Notes: generated from the sequence alone by a model not told the origin. DNA of 64,000 bases from Flavobacterium sp. MC2016-06 (GCF_009711165.2 NZ_WMID02000020.1:40412-104411); one strand, 5' to 3'; counted from the first letter of the stretch, positions 8,453-18,210 are shown. Numbers and translations: made by a program.

Positions 8453-9274
8453 TTATTGTTTTAGTATAGAAATAATCAATTGATTGCTTAAGTTATCTTC
8501 CATTTCAAAAAGATTTTCTTCTTCTGTAAAATTACTTTCGGCGTAAGAATATAATTTCCAGCGTTTTTTATGGTATTCTAAAGCGGTAAGATTCTCAATC
8601 CAATCTCCAGAATTTAAGTATAAAGTAGAACCGTGTTTGTTTTCTTTAGTAACAATTTTTGGTTCGTGTATATGTCCGCAGATTACGTAATCGTATTTTT
8701 TTTCGATGGCTAAGTCTGTTGCAGTAGTTTCAAAATCAGAAATAAACTTAACAGCCTTTTTTACGCTCGCTTTTATTTTTTTAGAAAAAGAGTAAGGTTC
8801 TCTTCCAAGTTTCGCCAAACACCAATTTGCAAAACGATTGGTTAGAATAAGATAATCATAACCCAATCCGCCCAATTTAGCGATCCATTTAGAATGCTGT
8901 ACAGAAGCATCAAAAACGTCACCGTGAAAAATCCAAGCCTTTTTATCGTCAAGTTCTAAAACCAATTTATCGACTAAGGCAAAATTTCCCATATTCATAT
9001 CGCTGAATTTTCTAAGAATTTCATCGTGATTTCCAGTAATATAATACACTTTCGTGCCTTTAGAAGCCATTCCGATTATTCTTTGAATAACTCTTAAATG
9101 AGATTTTGGGAAGTAAGATTTTCTAAACTGCCAAGCATCAATTATATCGCCATTTAAGACTAAAGTTTTTGGTTTTATGCTTGATAAGTAGTTATTTAGC
9201 TCTTTGGCGTGGCTGCCGTAAGTCCCCAAATGGACATCTGAAATAATGACCAATTCGACGTTTCTCTTTTTCAA
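8453..9274 (-). CDS. UDP-2,3-diacylglucosamine diphosphatase-like metallophosphoesterase (LpxH family)
   Basis: A calcineurin-like phosphoesterase of 273 aa, closest to LpxH-type enzymes, which release UMP from UDP-2,3-diacylglucosamine in lipid A synthesis at the cytoplasmic face of the inner membrane. The metal-binding motifs are visible in order: ISDVHLGT, LNGDIIDAW, ITGNHDE, IFHGDVFD and ICGHIHEP. Residues 130-190 carry the inserted region that is typical of COG2908 proteins. It is transcribed alone, divergent from aroC. The exact substrate is inferred from the family only. Confidence 0.85.
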   Translation of the reverse strand: MKKRNVELVIISDVHLGTYGSHAKELNNYLSSIKPKTLVLNGDIIDAWQFRKSYFPKSHLRVIQRIIGMASKGTKVYYITGNHDEILRKFSDMNMGNFALVDKLVLELDDKKAWIFHGDVFDASVQHSKWIAKLGGLGYDYLILTNRFANWCLAKLGREPYSFSKKIKASVKKAVKFISDFETTATDLAIEKKYDYVICGHIHEPKIVTKENKHGSTLYLNSGDWIENLTALEYHKKRWKLYSYAESNFTEEENLFEMEDNLSNQLIISILKQ

Positions 9275-9437
9275 TTTTTCTTGATTTGAAGTTTTACAAA
9301 TTAAGTGAACTCTAATCGGATTTGTTTTACGAAAAGGTTATCAATTGAACCACAGTTTTAACAAATTGTGACTTTAAAGGAGTTGATGTTTAGTTCAATA
9401 TCACAACTTTTAATTTTTTAGTTTAATTCATAAAACT

Positions 9438-9445
9438 TACATTTG
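9438..9445 (+). promoter_or_regulatory. Promoter -7 box of aroC
   Basis: TACATTTG matches the TAnnTTTG consensus and lies 16 bp before the aroC ATG, implying a very short leader. Confidence 0.55.
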
Positions 9446-9461
9446 CTTAAAACAAATTAAA

Positions 9462-10520
9462 ATGGCAGGAAATAGCTACGGCACACTATATAAAGTAACA
9501 ACATTTGGAGAATCTCATGGTGAAGCTTTAGGTGGCATTATAGACGGTTGCCCATCAGGAATTGAACTTGATCTGGAAGCAATTGAGGTTGAAATGTCTC
9601 GAAGAAAACCAGGACAATCGGCAATTGTAACACAAAGAAAAGAACCAGACAGCGTTCAGTTTTTATCCGGAATATTTGAAGGTAAAACTACCGGAACACC
9701 AATTGGTTTCATTATTCCAAATACCAATCAAAAGTCTGATGATTATTCACACATAAAAGATAATTATAGACCAAGCCATGCTGATTATGTATATGACCAA
9801 AAATATGGTTTTCGTGATTATCGCGGCGGCGGAAGAAGTTCTGCAAGAGAAACAGCAAGTAGAGTAGTAGCAGGTGCTATTGCGAAACAAATGCTGCCAG
9901 AAATTAAGATTAATGCTTATGTTTCGTCTGTTGGGCCAATACACTTAGATACGCCTTATCAAGATTTAGATTTTTCAAAAACAGAAAGTAATCCAGTACG
10001 TTGTCCAGATGAAAAATCGGCAGCAATAATGGAAGAATATATTCGTGATATACGCAAGCAGGGAGATACTGTTGGCGGTATTGTATCTTGTGTAATTCAA
10101 AATGTTCCTGTAGGTTTAGGAGAGCCGGTTTTTGATAAACTGCATGCTGAATTAGGAAAAGCAATGCTTTCTATTAATGCAGTAAAAGGTTTTGAATATG
10201 GAAGTGGTTTCTCTGGTTCTGAAATGAAAGGAAGCCAGCATAACGATTTATACAATCCTGACGGAACTACTAAAACAAATCTTTCTGGAGGAATTCAAGG
10301 AGGTATTAGTAACGGAATGGATATTTATTTTAGAGTAGCTTTTAAACCTGTTGCGACTATCATGCAGACACAGGACTCATTAGATAATAAAGGAAATATT
10401 ACGCCAATGACTGGTAAAGGCCGTCATGACCCGTGTGTAGTACCTCGCGCAGTGCCTATTGTAGAAGCAATGGCAGCGATTGTTTTGGCTGATTTTTATT
10501 TAATCAACAAAACATATTAA
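9462..10520 (+). CDS. aroC: Chorismate synthase
   Basis: AroC converts 5-enolpyruvylshikimate-3-phosphate to chorismate, the last step of the shikimate pathway, using reduced FMN. The 352-aa length is normal. Signature motifs are [18 protein letters not shown] at the N-terminus, then [20 protein letters not shown] with the following [12 protein letters not shown] segment, and [15 protein letters not shown] near the C-terminus. It has its own promoter box and stands apart from other aro genes, as is common in Flavobacteriia. The symporter gene follows after 55 bp. Confidence 0.97.
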   Translation: MAGNSYGTLYKVTTFGESHGEALGGIIDGCPSGIELDLEAIEVEMSRRKPGQSAIVTQRKEPDSVQFLSGIFEGKTTGTPIGFIIPNTNQKSDDYSHIKDNYRPSHADYVYDQKYGFRDYRGGGRSSARETASRVVAGAIAKQMLPEIKINAYVSSVGPIHLDTPYQDLDFSKTESNPVRCPDEKSAAIMEEYIRDIRKQGDTVGGIVSCVIQNVPVGLGEPVFDKLHAELGKAMLSINAVKGFEYGSGFSGSEMKGSQHNDLYNPDGTTKTNLSGGIQGGISNGMDIYFRVAFKPVATIMQTQDSLDNKGNITPMTGKGRHDPCVVPRAVPIVEAMAAIVLADFYLINKTY

Positions 10521-10575
10521 TAAATTGTAAGGCAGTGAGGGTCTTATATATTAATTATAAACAAAAAACAAATTA

Positions 10576-11859
10576 ATGCAGCAAATTACAGAAACCAAAA
10601 AAAAGTCATTTCTTTCAGGATTAACGGGGCAGATTTTAATTGCAATGTTCCTTGGAGCTATTTTAGGAATTATATTGCACAATTCGATTTCGCCAGAAGC
10701 TACAGAATCATTTAGTACTAAGATAAAAATGCTTGCGACTGTTTTTATTCGTTTAGTACAAATGATTATTTCGCCTTTAGTTTTTACCACTTTAGTTGTG
10801 GGAATTGCAAAATTGGGAGATATAAAAACAGTAGGAAGAATTGGAGGAAAAGCACTTGGCTGGTTTTTTACAGCGTCTTTTATTTCATTATTAATAGGGT
10901 TATTTTATGTAAATGTTCTACAGCCTGGAGTTGGTTTGAAACTAGCTCATGTAGATATGGCATCAGCTTCAGAAGTAACGGCTAAGACTCAAAATTTGTC
11001 TTTCGAAAACTTTGTTGAACATATTGTTCCTAAAAGTATAATTGAAGCAATGGCAACTAATGAAATTTTACAAATTGTAATTTTTTCTATTTTCTTCGGA
11101 TTGGCTGCTGCATCTTTAGGGAATTCTGTGAAACCAGTAATTAATGCATTAGATAAAATATCGCACATTGTTTTAAAAATGGTGAACTATGTAATGAATT
11201 TTGCTCCAATTGGAGTTTTTGGAGCTATTGCGGCTGTATTCGCTGTAAGAGATGCAGAAGAACTATTAATTACCTATTTTAAATTTTTCGGTTCTTTTTT
11301 ACTTGGAATAGGAACTTTATGGCTGGTTTTAATTTTAGTTGGTTTTATTTTCTTAAAAGGAAGAATGGTCGAATTATTAAAACGTATTGTTGGACCTTTA
11401 GCAATTGCCTTTGGTACAACGAGCAGCGAGGCTGTTTTCCCTAAATTAACAGAAGAATTAGAAGCATTTGGGGTTAAAGATAAAATCGTATCTTTTATGT
11501 TGCCATTAGGTTATTCGTTTAATCTAGACGGAAGTATGATGTATATGACTTTTGCCAGTATTTTTATTGCTCAATTCTATAATGTACATTTAGATTTAGG
11601 AACACAAATGGCAATGCTTTTGGTTTTAATGTTAACCAGTAAAGGAATTGCAGGTGTACCAAGAGCAAGTTTAGTTGTGGTAGCAGCAACTTGCGGTATG
11701 TTTAAAATTCCTATTGAAGGAATTGCACTTATTTTACCAATTGATCACTTTTGTGATATGTTTAGAAGTGCAACAAATGTTTTAGGAAATGCTTTGGCAA
11801 CTTCTGTTGTAGGGCAGTGGGAAGATGATAAAGAAGTTGAAATTCCTTCAGAAAATTAA
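10576..11859 (+). CDS. Dicarboxylate/amino acid:cation symporter (DAACS family)
   Basis: An inner-membrane secondary transporter of 427 aa in the GltP/GltT/DctA family, which takes up glutamate, aspartate or C4-dicarboxylates with Na+ or H+. It has eight or so hydrophobic stretches. The re-entrant loop motifs are visible: the serine-rich AFGTTSSEAVFPKL (HP1) and GYSFNLDGSMMYMTFASIF (TM7), then SKGIAGVPRASLVV (HP2). The length and motif order are standard. The substrate cannot be told from the sequence. It ends 25 bp before a strong terminator. Confidence 0.93.
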   Translation: MQQITETKKKSFLSGLTGQILIAMFLGAILGIILHNSISPEATESFSTKIKMLATVFIRLVQMIISPLVFTTLVVGIAKLGDIKTVGRIGGKALGWFFTASFISLLIGLFYVNVLQPGVGLKLAHVDMASASEVTAKTQNLSFENFVEHIVPKSIIEAMATNEILQIVIFSIFFGLAAASLGNSVKPVINALDKISHIVLKMVNYVMNFAPIGVFGAIAAVFAVRDAEELLITYFKFFGSFLLGIGTLWLVLILVGFIFLKGRMVELLKRIVGPLAIAFGTTSSEAVFPKLTEELEAFGVKDKIVSFMLPLGYSFNLDGSMMYMTFASIFIAQFYNVHLDLGTQMAMLLVLMLTSKGIAGVPRASLVVVAATCGMFKIPIEGIALILPIDHFCDMFRSATNVLGNALATSVVGQWEDDKEVEIPSEN

Positions 11860-11883
11860 ATGCAAGAAGTGAAATTTTTATAT

Positions 11884-11919
11884 AAAAAGCCGTAATAGTT
11901 TATTTATTACGGCTTTTTT
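11884..11919. terminator. Intrinsic terminator
   Basis: The stem AAAAAGCCGTAATA / TATTACGGCTTTTT has a short loop. It lies between the symporter and the convergent small peptide gene and could serve both strands. Confidence 0.85.
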
Positions 11920-11990
11920 GTATGCTTAGTATTTTGTTTTTTAAGTTCAAATAAAAAAATGAACCTAATAACTTATTGGAATTTTAAAGC

Positions 11991-12113
11991 TTAAGCTACT
12001 TTTCCCTTTCTTAATTCCTCAGATTCAGGTGCGTCTCCTCCTTGGATTGCTTTTTGCTGTGTTTTAGTCAATGTTTCAGTTTCTTTTGCTGATTTTAAAA
12101 AATTTTCTAACAT
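11991..12113 (-). CDS. Double-glycine leader peptide, bacteriocin-like (40 aa)
   Basis: This small gene is easily missed. The 40-aa product begins MLENFLKSAKE, continues with LTKTQQKAIQGG, and ends in a 14-residue, highly charged, cysteine-free tail (DAPESEELRKGKVA). The Gly25-Gly26 pair preceded by a hydrophobic/polar helix matches the GG-type leaders cleaved by peptidase-containing ABC exporters, as seen in bacteriocin-like peptides of Bacteroidota. The core could be a secreted signal or a decayed bacteriocin. No exporter or modification gene lies nearby in this window. The hybrid histidine kinase starts 379 bp away in the opposite direction. A conserved translation start is plausible, though no strong ribosome binding site is seen. 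Confidence 0.6.
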   Translation of the reverse strand: MLENFLKSAKETETLTKTQQKAIQGGDAPESEELRKGKVA

Positions 12114-12446
12114 GTTTTTTTGGTTTTTAAGTACTTCAATCTCAAAAAGAACACTTGAAGCTTGTGTTTGTTAATATTGTTAAAAATAGTAATATTTTTT
12201 AGTTGTTTTGCTTCTTTTTAAAATATTTTAGGGTAAATAGTGTTATACTTTTCAGAATATTCTTTGTTGTGTAATATTTTATGGTCTTTTGAGACTTATT
12301 TATATTAAGAATACTAAATTAGTCGTGTTAGAAATTTAGAATCAATAAATGATTCAAAAAGATCTTCTTGCGTATTCTGAACCTTGAGATTAAAAGTATA
12401 ATGTATTGATTATGAATTTTTTTCTTATTAAATAAATACTATTATT
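12114..12446. other. AT-rich gap between the divergent peptide and kinase genes
   Basis: No further reading frame, hairpin or repeat of note was found in this stretch. It must hold the promoter of the peptide gene on the minus strand, but no clear TAnnTTTG box is visible. Confidence 0.4.
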
Positions 12447-12473
12447 TTGTATTATTATAATAATGTATATTTG
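12447..12473 (+). promoter_or_regulatory. Promoter of the hybrid histidine kinase
   Basis: TTG at 12447-12449 and TATATTTG at 12466-12473, spaced by 16 bp, match the Bacteroidota -33/-7 pattern. The start codon is 20 bp downstream. Confidence 0.55.
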
Positions 12474-12492
12474 ATTAACCTACTTCCAAATT

Positions 12493-14685
12493 ATGTTTCA
12501 TTATAGATTTTGTTTTTTAATTTTTGTTTTTCTAAATATATTCTGTCTTAAGTCATCGGCTCAGACTAGTACTATATCGATTGCAAAGGTTAAAGATTTG
12601 ACTAAACAGGCTTGTGATTATTTAGATGAAACTAATTACGAAAAATCCTTAAAGAAATCTGGAATTGCTCTGCACTATGCGTTCAATCTGAAAAATGATA
12701 CCTTGATTGCAAGAAACTACAATATAATCGGGATTAATTTTCATGATTTAGGCGAAGTTGATAAGGCAGCTTTTTTTTATAAGAAAGCATTATTCTATGC
12801 AGAGCGATCTAATATTGTTAGTTTAAGGATGATGATAACCAGTAATTTAGGGAATTTGTATTTTTTTGAAAAAAAAATGTATAATGTAGGCATTACCTAT
12901 TACAAGGAGTCATTGAAATTTGGCAAGCAGCAAAAATATTTAAAAGAAATTGCTATAACGAACCTTAACATAGTTTGGTCGTATTTTAAAATTGAAAATT
13001 ACAAAGAGGGATTTCCTTATTTAAAATACATTAATGAGCATCAAAATGATTTAAAAGGCAGGTCAAACGATATTGCTTTAAATTTTTTAAACGGAATGTA
13101 TTGGTCGAATGAAAATGATAATGAAAAGGCAGATAAATATTTTTTAAAAGCGGTTTCTTTTAGTCATTCCGAAGATGAAATACAGGATTTGTCTTATGCA
13201 CATTTAGAGTATTCGAAATTTTTGGCTAAGATTGGCAAACATGATCAGGCTTATTCCCATTTGCTTACTTACAATCAAATAACACAGCAGATTTATAATG
13301 ATGAGAAACTGAAAAAAGCCGCTGTTGCGGGCTTTAATCTAGAATTGAACGAATACAAAAGACAAATTGATAAGATTGAAAATGAAAAATCAATGCAATA
13401 TCAAAGTCTGAAAAAATCGAGAATCATTGTAGTTTTATTTGTGCTGATCTCCTTTATTCTGCTATTCTTGATTATTACGTTGGTTAAGAATATTAGATAC
13501 AAAAAAGAACATAATTTAGAGCTTCTGCGAGCAAAAGAAATGGCAGAAGAAGCTTCTCTTCTCAAAACACAATTTATTTCGACTATAAGCCACGAATTGC
13601 GTACGCCGCTGTATGGCGTTGTTGGAATAACCAACATGCTGCTCGAAGAACATAAAGAATTATCGCGCAGCCAGCATTTGAGTTCGTTAAAATTCTCAGC
13701 AAGATATTTATTGTCCTTAGTAAATGATCTTCTTCAAATTAATAAAATTGAAGAAAATAAAGTTGTATTAGAAAATCTGACTTTTAATATTTCAGATGAA
13801 ATTACAATGATTAAAAATTCGCTTTCTTTTTTATCACAAAAGAACAATAACAAAATTACGATAGAAATAGATCCTAATATTCCTGAATACTTAATTGGAG
13901 ATAAACTGCGTTTAGCTCAGGTTTTGATGAATTTGGTTAGTAATGCATTAAAATTTACTAAAGACGGAGAAGTTGAAATCATTATAAAACTTAGTAAGGT
14001 AGAAGGAAAACTGCATTATTTAGATTTTCTTATAAAAGATAATGGTGTTGGAATTGCAACTGTAGATCAAGGTAAGATTTTTGAAAAATTTGTTCAAGTA
14101 GGAAGAAAGGAAGAAGATTACCAAGGAACAGGATTAGGTTTGAGTATTGTAAAACGACTGCTGGGACTTTTTGGAAGCACAATTAGTTTAGAAAGTGATA
14201 TTGGTGAAGGAACTGCTTTTTCTTTTATTATTCCTTTTGAGCACGATCCTCTAAAAACAAAAAAAATTATTGAAGAAATTGAAGTTGATTTAACTTCAGA
14301 CGAAATTTATAAGATTTTGATTGTTGAAGATAATCATATCAATCAGTTGGTTACCAGAAAGATAATTGAAAAAAATAATTATATCTGCCATGTTGTAGAT
14401 GATGGTTTTGGAGCTCTGAAAATATTAGAAGACGAAAAGTTTGATCTTATTTTGATGGATATTAATATGCCCTTGATGAATGGATTTGAAACAACAAAAA
14501 GAATACGTCTGCAAGGAATTTCAACGCCGGTTGTAGCTTTAACAGCTTTTGATAAAGATGAGATCACAGATGAAGCTATTTCGTCTGGAATAAATGATAT
14601 TATCATTAAACCGTTTGAGCCTGTAAAACTGTTTAAAATTATGAATTACTTAATAAAAGAAGCCGAAAAAGTTGATTTACTATAA
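12493..14685 (+). CDS. TPR-domain hybrid histidine kinase/response regulator
   Basis: A 730-aa one-protein phosphorelay. A signal peptide (to about residue 24) is followed by a periplasmic region of tetratricopeptide-like helices (about 30-290), one membrane helix (about 306-331), a HisKA domain with the phospho-acceptor His367 in ISHELRTPLYG, an HATPase domain (NLVSNALKF, DNGVGI, GTGLGLSIVKRL), and a receiver domain with Asp656 in LILMDINMPLMNG. There is no DNA-binding output, so the signal must pass to another protein. TPR sensor regions of this type probably sense a protein or peptide partner. It has its own promoter and is divergent from the double-glycine peptide gene. Confidence 0.9.
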   Translation: MFHYRFCFLIFVFLNIFCLKSSAQTSTISIAKVKDLTKQACDYLDETNYEKSLKKSGIALHYAFNLKNDTLIARNYNIIGINFHDLGEVDKAAFFYKKALFYAERSNIVSLRMMITSNLGNLYFFEKKMYNVGITYYKESLKFGKQQKYLKEIAITNLNIVWSYFKIENYKEGFPYLKYINEHQNDLKGRSNDIALNFLNGMYWSNENDNEKADKYFLKAVSFSHSEDEIQDLSYAHLEYSKFLAKIGKHDQAYSHLLTYNQITQQIYNDEKLKKAAVAGFNLELNEYKRQIDKIENEKSMQYQSLKKSRIIVVLFVLISFILLFLIITLVKNIRYKKEHNLELLRAKEMAEEASLLKTQFISTISHELRTPLYGVVGITNMLLEEHKELSRSQHLSSLKFSARYLLSLVNDLLQINKIEENKVVLENLTFNISDEITMIKNSLSFLSQKNNNKITIEIDPNIPEYLIGDKLRLAQVLMNLVSNALKFTKDGEVEIIIKLSKVEGKLHYLDFLIKDNGVGIATVDQGKIFEKFVQVGRKEEDYQGTGLGLSIVKRLLGLFGSTISLESDIGEGTAFSFIIPFEHDPLKTKKIIEEIEVDLTSDEIYKILIVEDNHINQLVTRKIIEKNNYICHVVDDGFGALKILEDEKFDLILMDINMPLMNGFETTKRIRLQGISTPVVALTAFDKDEITDEAISSGINDIIIKPFEPVKLFKIMNYLIKEAEKVDLL

Positions 14686-14780
14686 CACGAATTTCACGAA
14701 TTGCCACTAATTAGGTTGTGGAATTAATTTCACAAACGATGGTTATCCCATTAAAATTTGTGCAAATTCTTGAAATACGT
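14686..14780. repeat. Degenerate CACGAATTTCACGAA-type repeat
   Basis: Words such as CACGAATTTCACGAATTGCC and AATTTCACAAACGATGG recall the longer inverted repeats at 20989-21049 and 52636-52701. This copy no longer folds well. Confidence 0.4.
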
Positions 14781-14810
14781 GTTTAAATTATAATAGTTGT
14801 AACGCTAGTA

Positions 14811-16061
14811 TTAGTACCAGCGTTTTTTATTTTGTTTAGAAGCATTAGATTTTCTCGATTTGTGAGCACCACCGCTTCGGTTTGAGTTTTTAGGTTTTTC
14901 AGCCGTTGCTTCTGGACTTCCAGAATGCCATTGATAAGGATGATCTGTAATGGTTTTTACATCAACTTTTATCAATTTCTGAATATCTTTCCAATAAGGT
15001 TCTTCGTCTTTACCGCAGAAAGAAATAGCAATTCCGCCATTACCAGCACGTCCAGTACGTCCAATTCTATGCACGTAAGTCTCAGGAATGTTTGGTAAAT
15101 CAAAATTAATAACATAAGGTAGTTGGTCAATATCAATTCCTCTCGCAGCAATATCTGTAGCGACAAGTACACCAACTTCTTTGTTCTTAAAAGCATCTAA
15201 AACACGTTGTCTTGCATTTTGAGATTTATCTCCGTGAATAGCTTCTGCAGGAATATCTTTTTTACGAAGCGCTTTTACAACATTATCAGCACCGTGTTTA
15301 GTTCTTGAAAAAACCAATACGTTTGATAAATTTTCGTTTTGTATTAAATGATATAGTAAATTTCTTTTCTCTGTTTTTTCAACAAAATAAACGCGTTGTT
15401 CTACATTTTCGGCAGTAGAAGATACAGGAGAAACTTCAACTTTTGCGGGATCTTTCAAAAACATTTCTGCCAGTTCGCGTATAGCAATAGGCATTGTAGC
15501 AGAGAATAATAAAGTCTGTCTGTTTTTAGGCGTAAGTTTTACAATCTTTTTTACATCGTTTATAAAACCCATATCCAGCATTTGGTCGGCTTCATCTAGA
15601 ACCAAAGTATGCAAATGGTCTAAGTCAATAAAACCTTGCTTTTGCAGGTCTAGTAATCTTCCTGGTGTTGCAACCAAAATATCAATTCCTTTTTTTAAGG
15701 TGTCAACTTGCGGGTTTTGAGAAACACCTCCAAAAATAGTCAATTGCATTAAATTGGTGTATTTTGCATAAGTGTCAAAACTTTCTCCAATTTGTACCGC
15801 CAATTCGCGGGTTGGAGTAACTATAAGGGCACGAATTACTTTGGCTTTTTTAGTAGAACCAACAATTCTGTGTAATTGATGTATAATTGGGATTGCAAAT
15901 GCAGCAGTTTTTCCAGTACCAGTCTGCGCACAGCCAATAAGGTCTCTTCCGGCTAAAACGATCGGAATAGATTGTTCTTGTATTGGTGTAGGGTTTAGGT
16001 AGCCTTCTTCAAATACGGCTTTTTGTATACTTTTTGAAAGTGATAAATCTTCGAATAACAT
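14811..16061 (-). CDS. DEAD-box ATP-dependent RNA helicase
   Basis: An RNA helicase of 416 aa, of the RhlE/CsdA-like group, that unwinds RNA in ribosome assembly or mRNA decay. All core motifs are present: the Q-motif region PTPIQEQSIP, AQTGTGKT (motif I), PTRELAVQI, TPGRLLDL, VLDEADQMLDMG (DEAD, II), SAT (III), ARGIDI (V) and HRIGRTGRAG (VI). The C-terminus is a basic, Ser/Asn-rich tail after residue 380, likely for RNA binding. An in-frame start at 16109 would add 16 residues, but the start at 16061 (MLFEDLSLSKSIQ) fits the family and lies after a -7 box at 16107-16114. Confidence 0.93.
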   Translation of the reverse strand: MLFEDLSLSKSIQKAVFEEGYLNPTPIQEQSIPIVLAGRDLIGCAQTGTGKTAAFAIPIIHQLHRIVGSTKKAKVIRALIVTPTRELAVQIGESFDTYAKYTNLMQLTIFGGVSQNPQVDTLKKGIDILVATPGRLLDLQKQGFIDLDHLHTLVLDEADQMLDMGFINDVKKIVKLTPKNRQTLLFSATMPIAIRELAEMFLKDPAKVEVSPVSSTAENVEQRVYFVEKTEKRNLLYHLIQNENLSNVLVFSRTKHGADNVVKALRKKDIPAEAIHGDKSQNARQRVLDAFKNKEVGVLVATDIAARGIDIDQLPYVINFDLPNIPETYVHRIGRTGRAGNGGIAISFCGKDEEPYWKDIQKLIKVDVKTITDHPYQWHSGSPEATAEKPKNSNRSGGAHKSRKSNASKQNKKRWY

Positions 16062-16106
16062 ATCTTCAGTGTTAAGATTTTTAGTTTTAAGTACTAAAAA
16101 TCTGTG

Positions 16107-16114
16107 CAAAGATA
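16107..16114 (-). promoter_or_regulatory. Promoter -7 box of the DEAD-box helicase
   Basis: Reads TATCTTTG on the minus strand, about 46 bp before the start at 16061. It overlaps the end of the longer candidate frame, which argues against the upstream start. Confidence 0.45.
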
Positions 16115-16195
16115 GGTTTATTCGGTCAATCGTTTATTTGAATTGACTTTTATTTGGCAAAAGGACTAATTTTCAGCCGTTAATACAACTGAAAA

Positions 16196-17233
16196 TTAAT
16201 CTCTTTCGTTATTCGCTTTTATAAAATCGGTTACCAAATATCCAATTAATTTACCAATTAAATTATTGTTTGGCGAATTGTCTAAATCTGGTGCGCCTTC
16301 GCAAATGTGTAAATAGGTTGCATTTTTATGCTGTGCAAAAAAGGATATAAATTGGCGTACTTCTTCAACAGAAAAGCCGCTTATTGTCATAGCACTGCTG
16401 GCAATATTCGGAATAGCATCTAAATCTATCTCAATTCCAAAAGCATCATTTTTTATAAAATCTAAAGCATGAATCATTTCGTTATTAAAATTCTTCTCTT
16501 TGCGGATATTTACACTATCATATGTATTATAACGTACACGATCTTCTAGTTTTTTGATAATATCTAAAACACTTTTTGAAGTATAGTTTTCGTGTAAACC
16601 AAAAATGAAATATTTTTTTAAGAAACCTTCTTCATAGGCATAAGAAAAACCATTGCCACTATGACGGCCTTCTAAAATTCTAAAATCAGAATGAGCATCA
16701 AAATTAATTGCATTTACTGGTTTTCCTTTGGCTAAAGCCGATCCTTTAATATTTCCGTAAGCATTGTTATGTCCGCCTCCAATAATAATAGGTGTTTTTC
16801 CAGCTTTTACAATCGTAAAAATAATATGAGAAACTTCTTTATCTATTTTTTCAACCAACTGACTTAATTTAGAACGATCGTCGATGTCGTTAAAATCTAA
16901 GTTTTCAACCTCACGCATTTCTTCGGCAACATTAATATGTCCTAAAACAATAATCTGGCTTCCTTTAGAAAAACGATTGTGTTGTATATTGGCAATACTC
17001 TTTATAGCGCTTTCCCACGCAGATGCAGCTCCAGGTCTTCCGTAATTAGCGCGCACGCCAATATCTTCTGGAATTCCCAAAAGCACATACTTAGCTTCAC
17101 TTTCTTTGAGAAATTCAACTTTATCGATTCCTTTAGGAATCACAATCATTTTTTCTCCAAACTTTATTTCACCGCTTCTATGATTTGTGACTTTCGCTAA
17201 ATCATTTACAGTAAAAGGTATTAATTTCTCCAT
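16196..17233 (-). CDS. hutG: Formimidoylglutamase (arginase family)
   Basis: An ureohydrolase-fold enzyme of 345 aa. Formimidoylglutamase splits N-formimidoyl-L-glutamate to glutamate and formamide in histidine breakdown. The Mn-binding motifs are recognisable: IIGGGHNNAYG, NFDAHSDFR and IEIDLDAI. Arginase or agmatinase activity cannot be excluded from motifs alone, but hutI lies 2.5 kb away on the same strand, which supports a Hut role. The two genes are now separated by an opposite-strand gene and an insertion sequence. hutH and hutU are not in this window. Confidence 0.8.
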   Translation of the reverse strand: MEKLIPFTVNDLAKVTNHRSGEIKFGEKMIVIPKGIDKVEFLKESEAKYVLLGIPEDIGVRANYGRPGAASAWESAIKSIANIQHNRFSKGSQIIVLGHINVAEEMREVENLDFNDIDDRSKLSQLVEKIDKEVSHIIFTIVKAGKTPIIIGGGHNNAYGNIKGSALAKGKPVNAINFDAHSDFRILEGRHSGNGFSYAYEEGFLKKYFIFGLHENYTSKSVLDIIKKLEDRVRYNTYDSVNIRKEKNFNNEMIHALDFIKNDAFGIEIDLDAIPNIASSAMTISGFSVEEVRQFISFFAQHKNATYLHICEGAPDLDNSPNNNLIGKLIGYLVTDFIKANNERD

Positions 17234-17250
17234 GAAAAAAATTTATTTTC

Positions 17251-17258
17251 CAAAAATA
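17251..17258 (-). promoter_or_regulatory. Promoter -7 box of hutG
   Basis: Reads TATTTTTG on the minus strand, 17 bp before the hutG start. Confidence 0.45.
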
Positions 17259-17300
17259 ATATAATTGTAGTAACTTACGTTATTACCTTATATTAATTCT

Positions 17301-17308
17301 TAAATTTG
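17301..17308 (+). promoter_or_regulatory. Promoter -7 box of the coiled-coil protein
   Basis: TAAATTTG matches TAnnTTTG and lies 23 bp before the start at 17332. Confidence 0.5.
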
Positions 17309-17331
17309 TTTTAAAGAAAATTTTTTTAAAT

Positions 17332-18210
17332 ATGGAAAACCCAAAGAACAACAACTCAAGTCTAAAAGCGGTAATCGCAGTTTTAGCAGTCCTACTGATT
17401 GGTAGCTTAGTCTACATTTTTAAACTTTCTTCTGATACAGAAGTAGTTAAAACAGAACTTACAACAACTTTGACAGAGAAAGAATCTGTTATGAAAGACT
17501 TGCAGGAATTAAAAGCCACTTACGATGCTGCAATCGCTGAAAACACTTCTATGTCTGACGAATTAATTCAAGAGAGAGATAAAGTTGTCGCTCTAATGGA
17601 TGATTTGAACAAATCTAAAGGAGATGTGTCAAAATACAGATCTCAAGTTCAAGCAATGCAAGGTAAAATGAAAACTTTAGTTGCTGAAAACGACGAATTG
17701 AAAAAACAAAATGGTGTTTTAACAGTTCAAAGAGATAGTACAATTGTAGTTTTAGGAGAATCTAAAAAATACAATGAAGTATTAGTAGGTCAAAACGAAG
17801 AATTGGCTAAAACTGTTGAAAAAGGTTCTAAACTATCAATCTTGAATACAAAAACTGCAGCTTACAAAATGAGAAGCTCAGGTAAACAAATCGAAACTGA
17901 TAAAGCAAGTCGTGCTGACGTTTTAAAAATCAGCTTTACTATTGCTGAAAACCAAATTGCAAAATCTGGAGATAAAACGTATTATGTACAAGTTATCGAT
18001 GCTAAAAGTAATGTTTTAGGAGATAAGAAAACAGAAAGTTTTGGAGATAACTCTTTAACTTATAGTTTTAAAACTGTAGTACAATACGAAAACAAATCTG
18101 TAAATGTTGTACAAGATTTACCAGGTAAAGATTTCGCTAAAGGAACTTATTTTATCAATGTTTTTGATAATGATGAGTTAGTTTCTAAAACTAGTTTCTC
18201 TTTGAGATAA
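17332..18210 (+). CDS. Membrane-anchored coiled-coil protein
   Basis: A 292-aa protein with a single N-terminal membrane helix (about residues 11-31) and a long coiled coil to about residue 175, marked by repeated Glu/Lys-rich heptads such as KSKGDVSKYRSQVQAMQGK. A C-terminal beta-rich domain of about 110 residues follows (LKISFTIAENQIAKSGDK to the end). The large C-terminal part probably lies in the periplasm. I recall similar proteins as conserved hypotheticals in Flavobacteriia, without a known function. Its terminator palindrome was split by the insertion sequence that follows. Confidence 0.75.
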   Translation: MENPKNNNSSLKAVIAVLAVLLIGSLVYIFKLSSDTEVVKTELTTTLTEKESVMKDLQELKATYDAAIAENTSMSDELIQERDKVVALMDDLNKSKGDVSKYRSQVQAMQGKMKTLVAENDELKKQNGVLTVQRDSTIVVLGESKKYNEVLVGQNEELAKTVEKGSKLSILNTKTAAYKMRSSGKQIETDKASRADVLKISFTIAENQIAKSGDKTYYVQVIDAKSNVLGDKKTESFGDNSLTYSFKTVVQYENKSVNVVQDLPGKDFAKGTYFINVFDNDELVSKTSFSLR

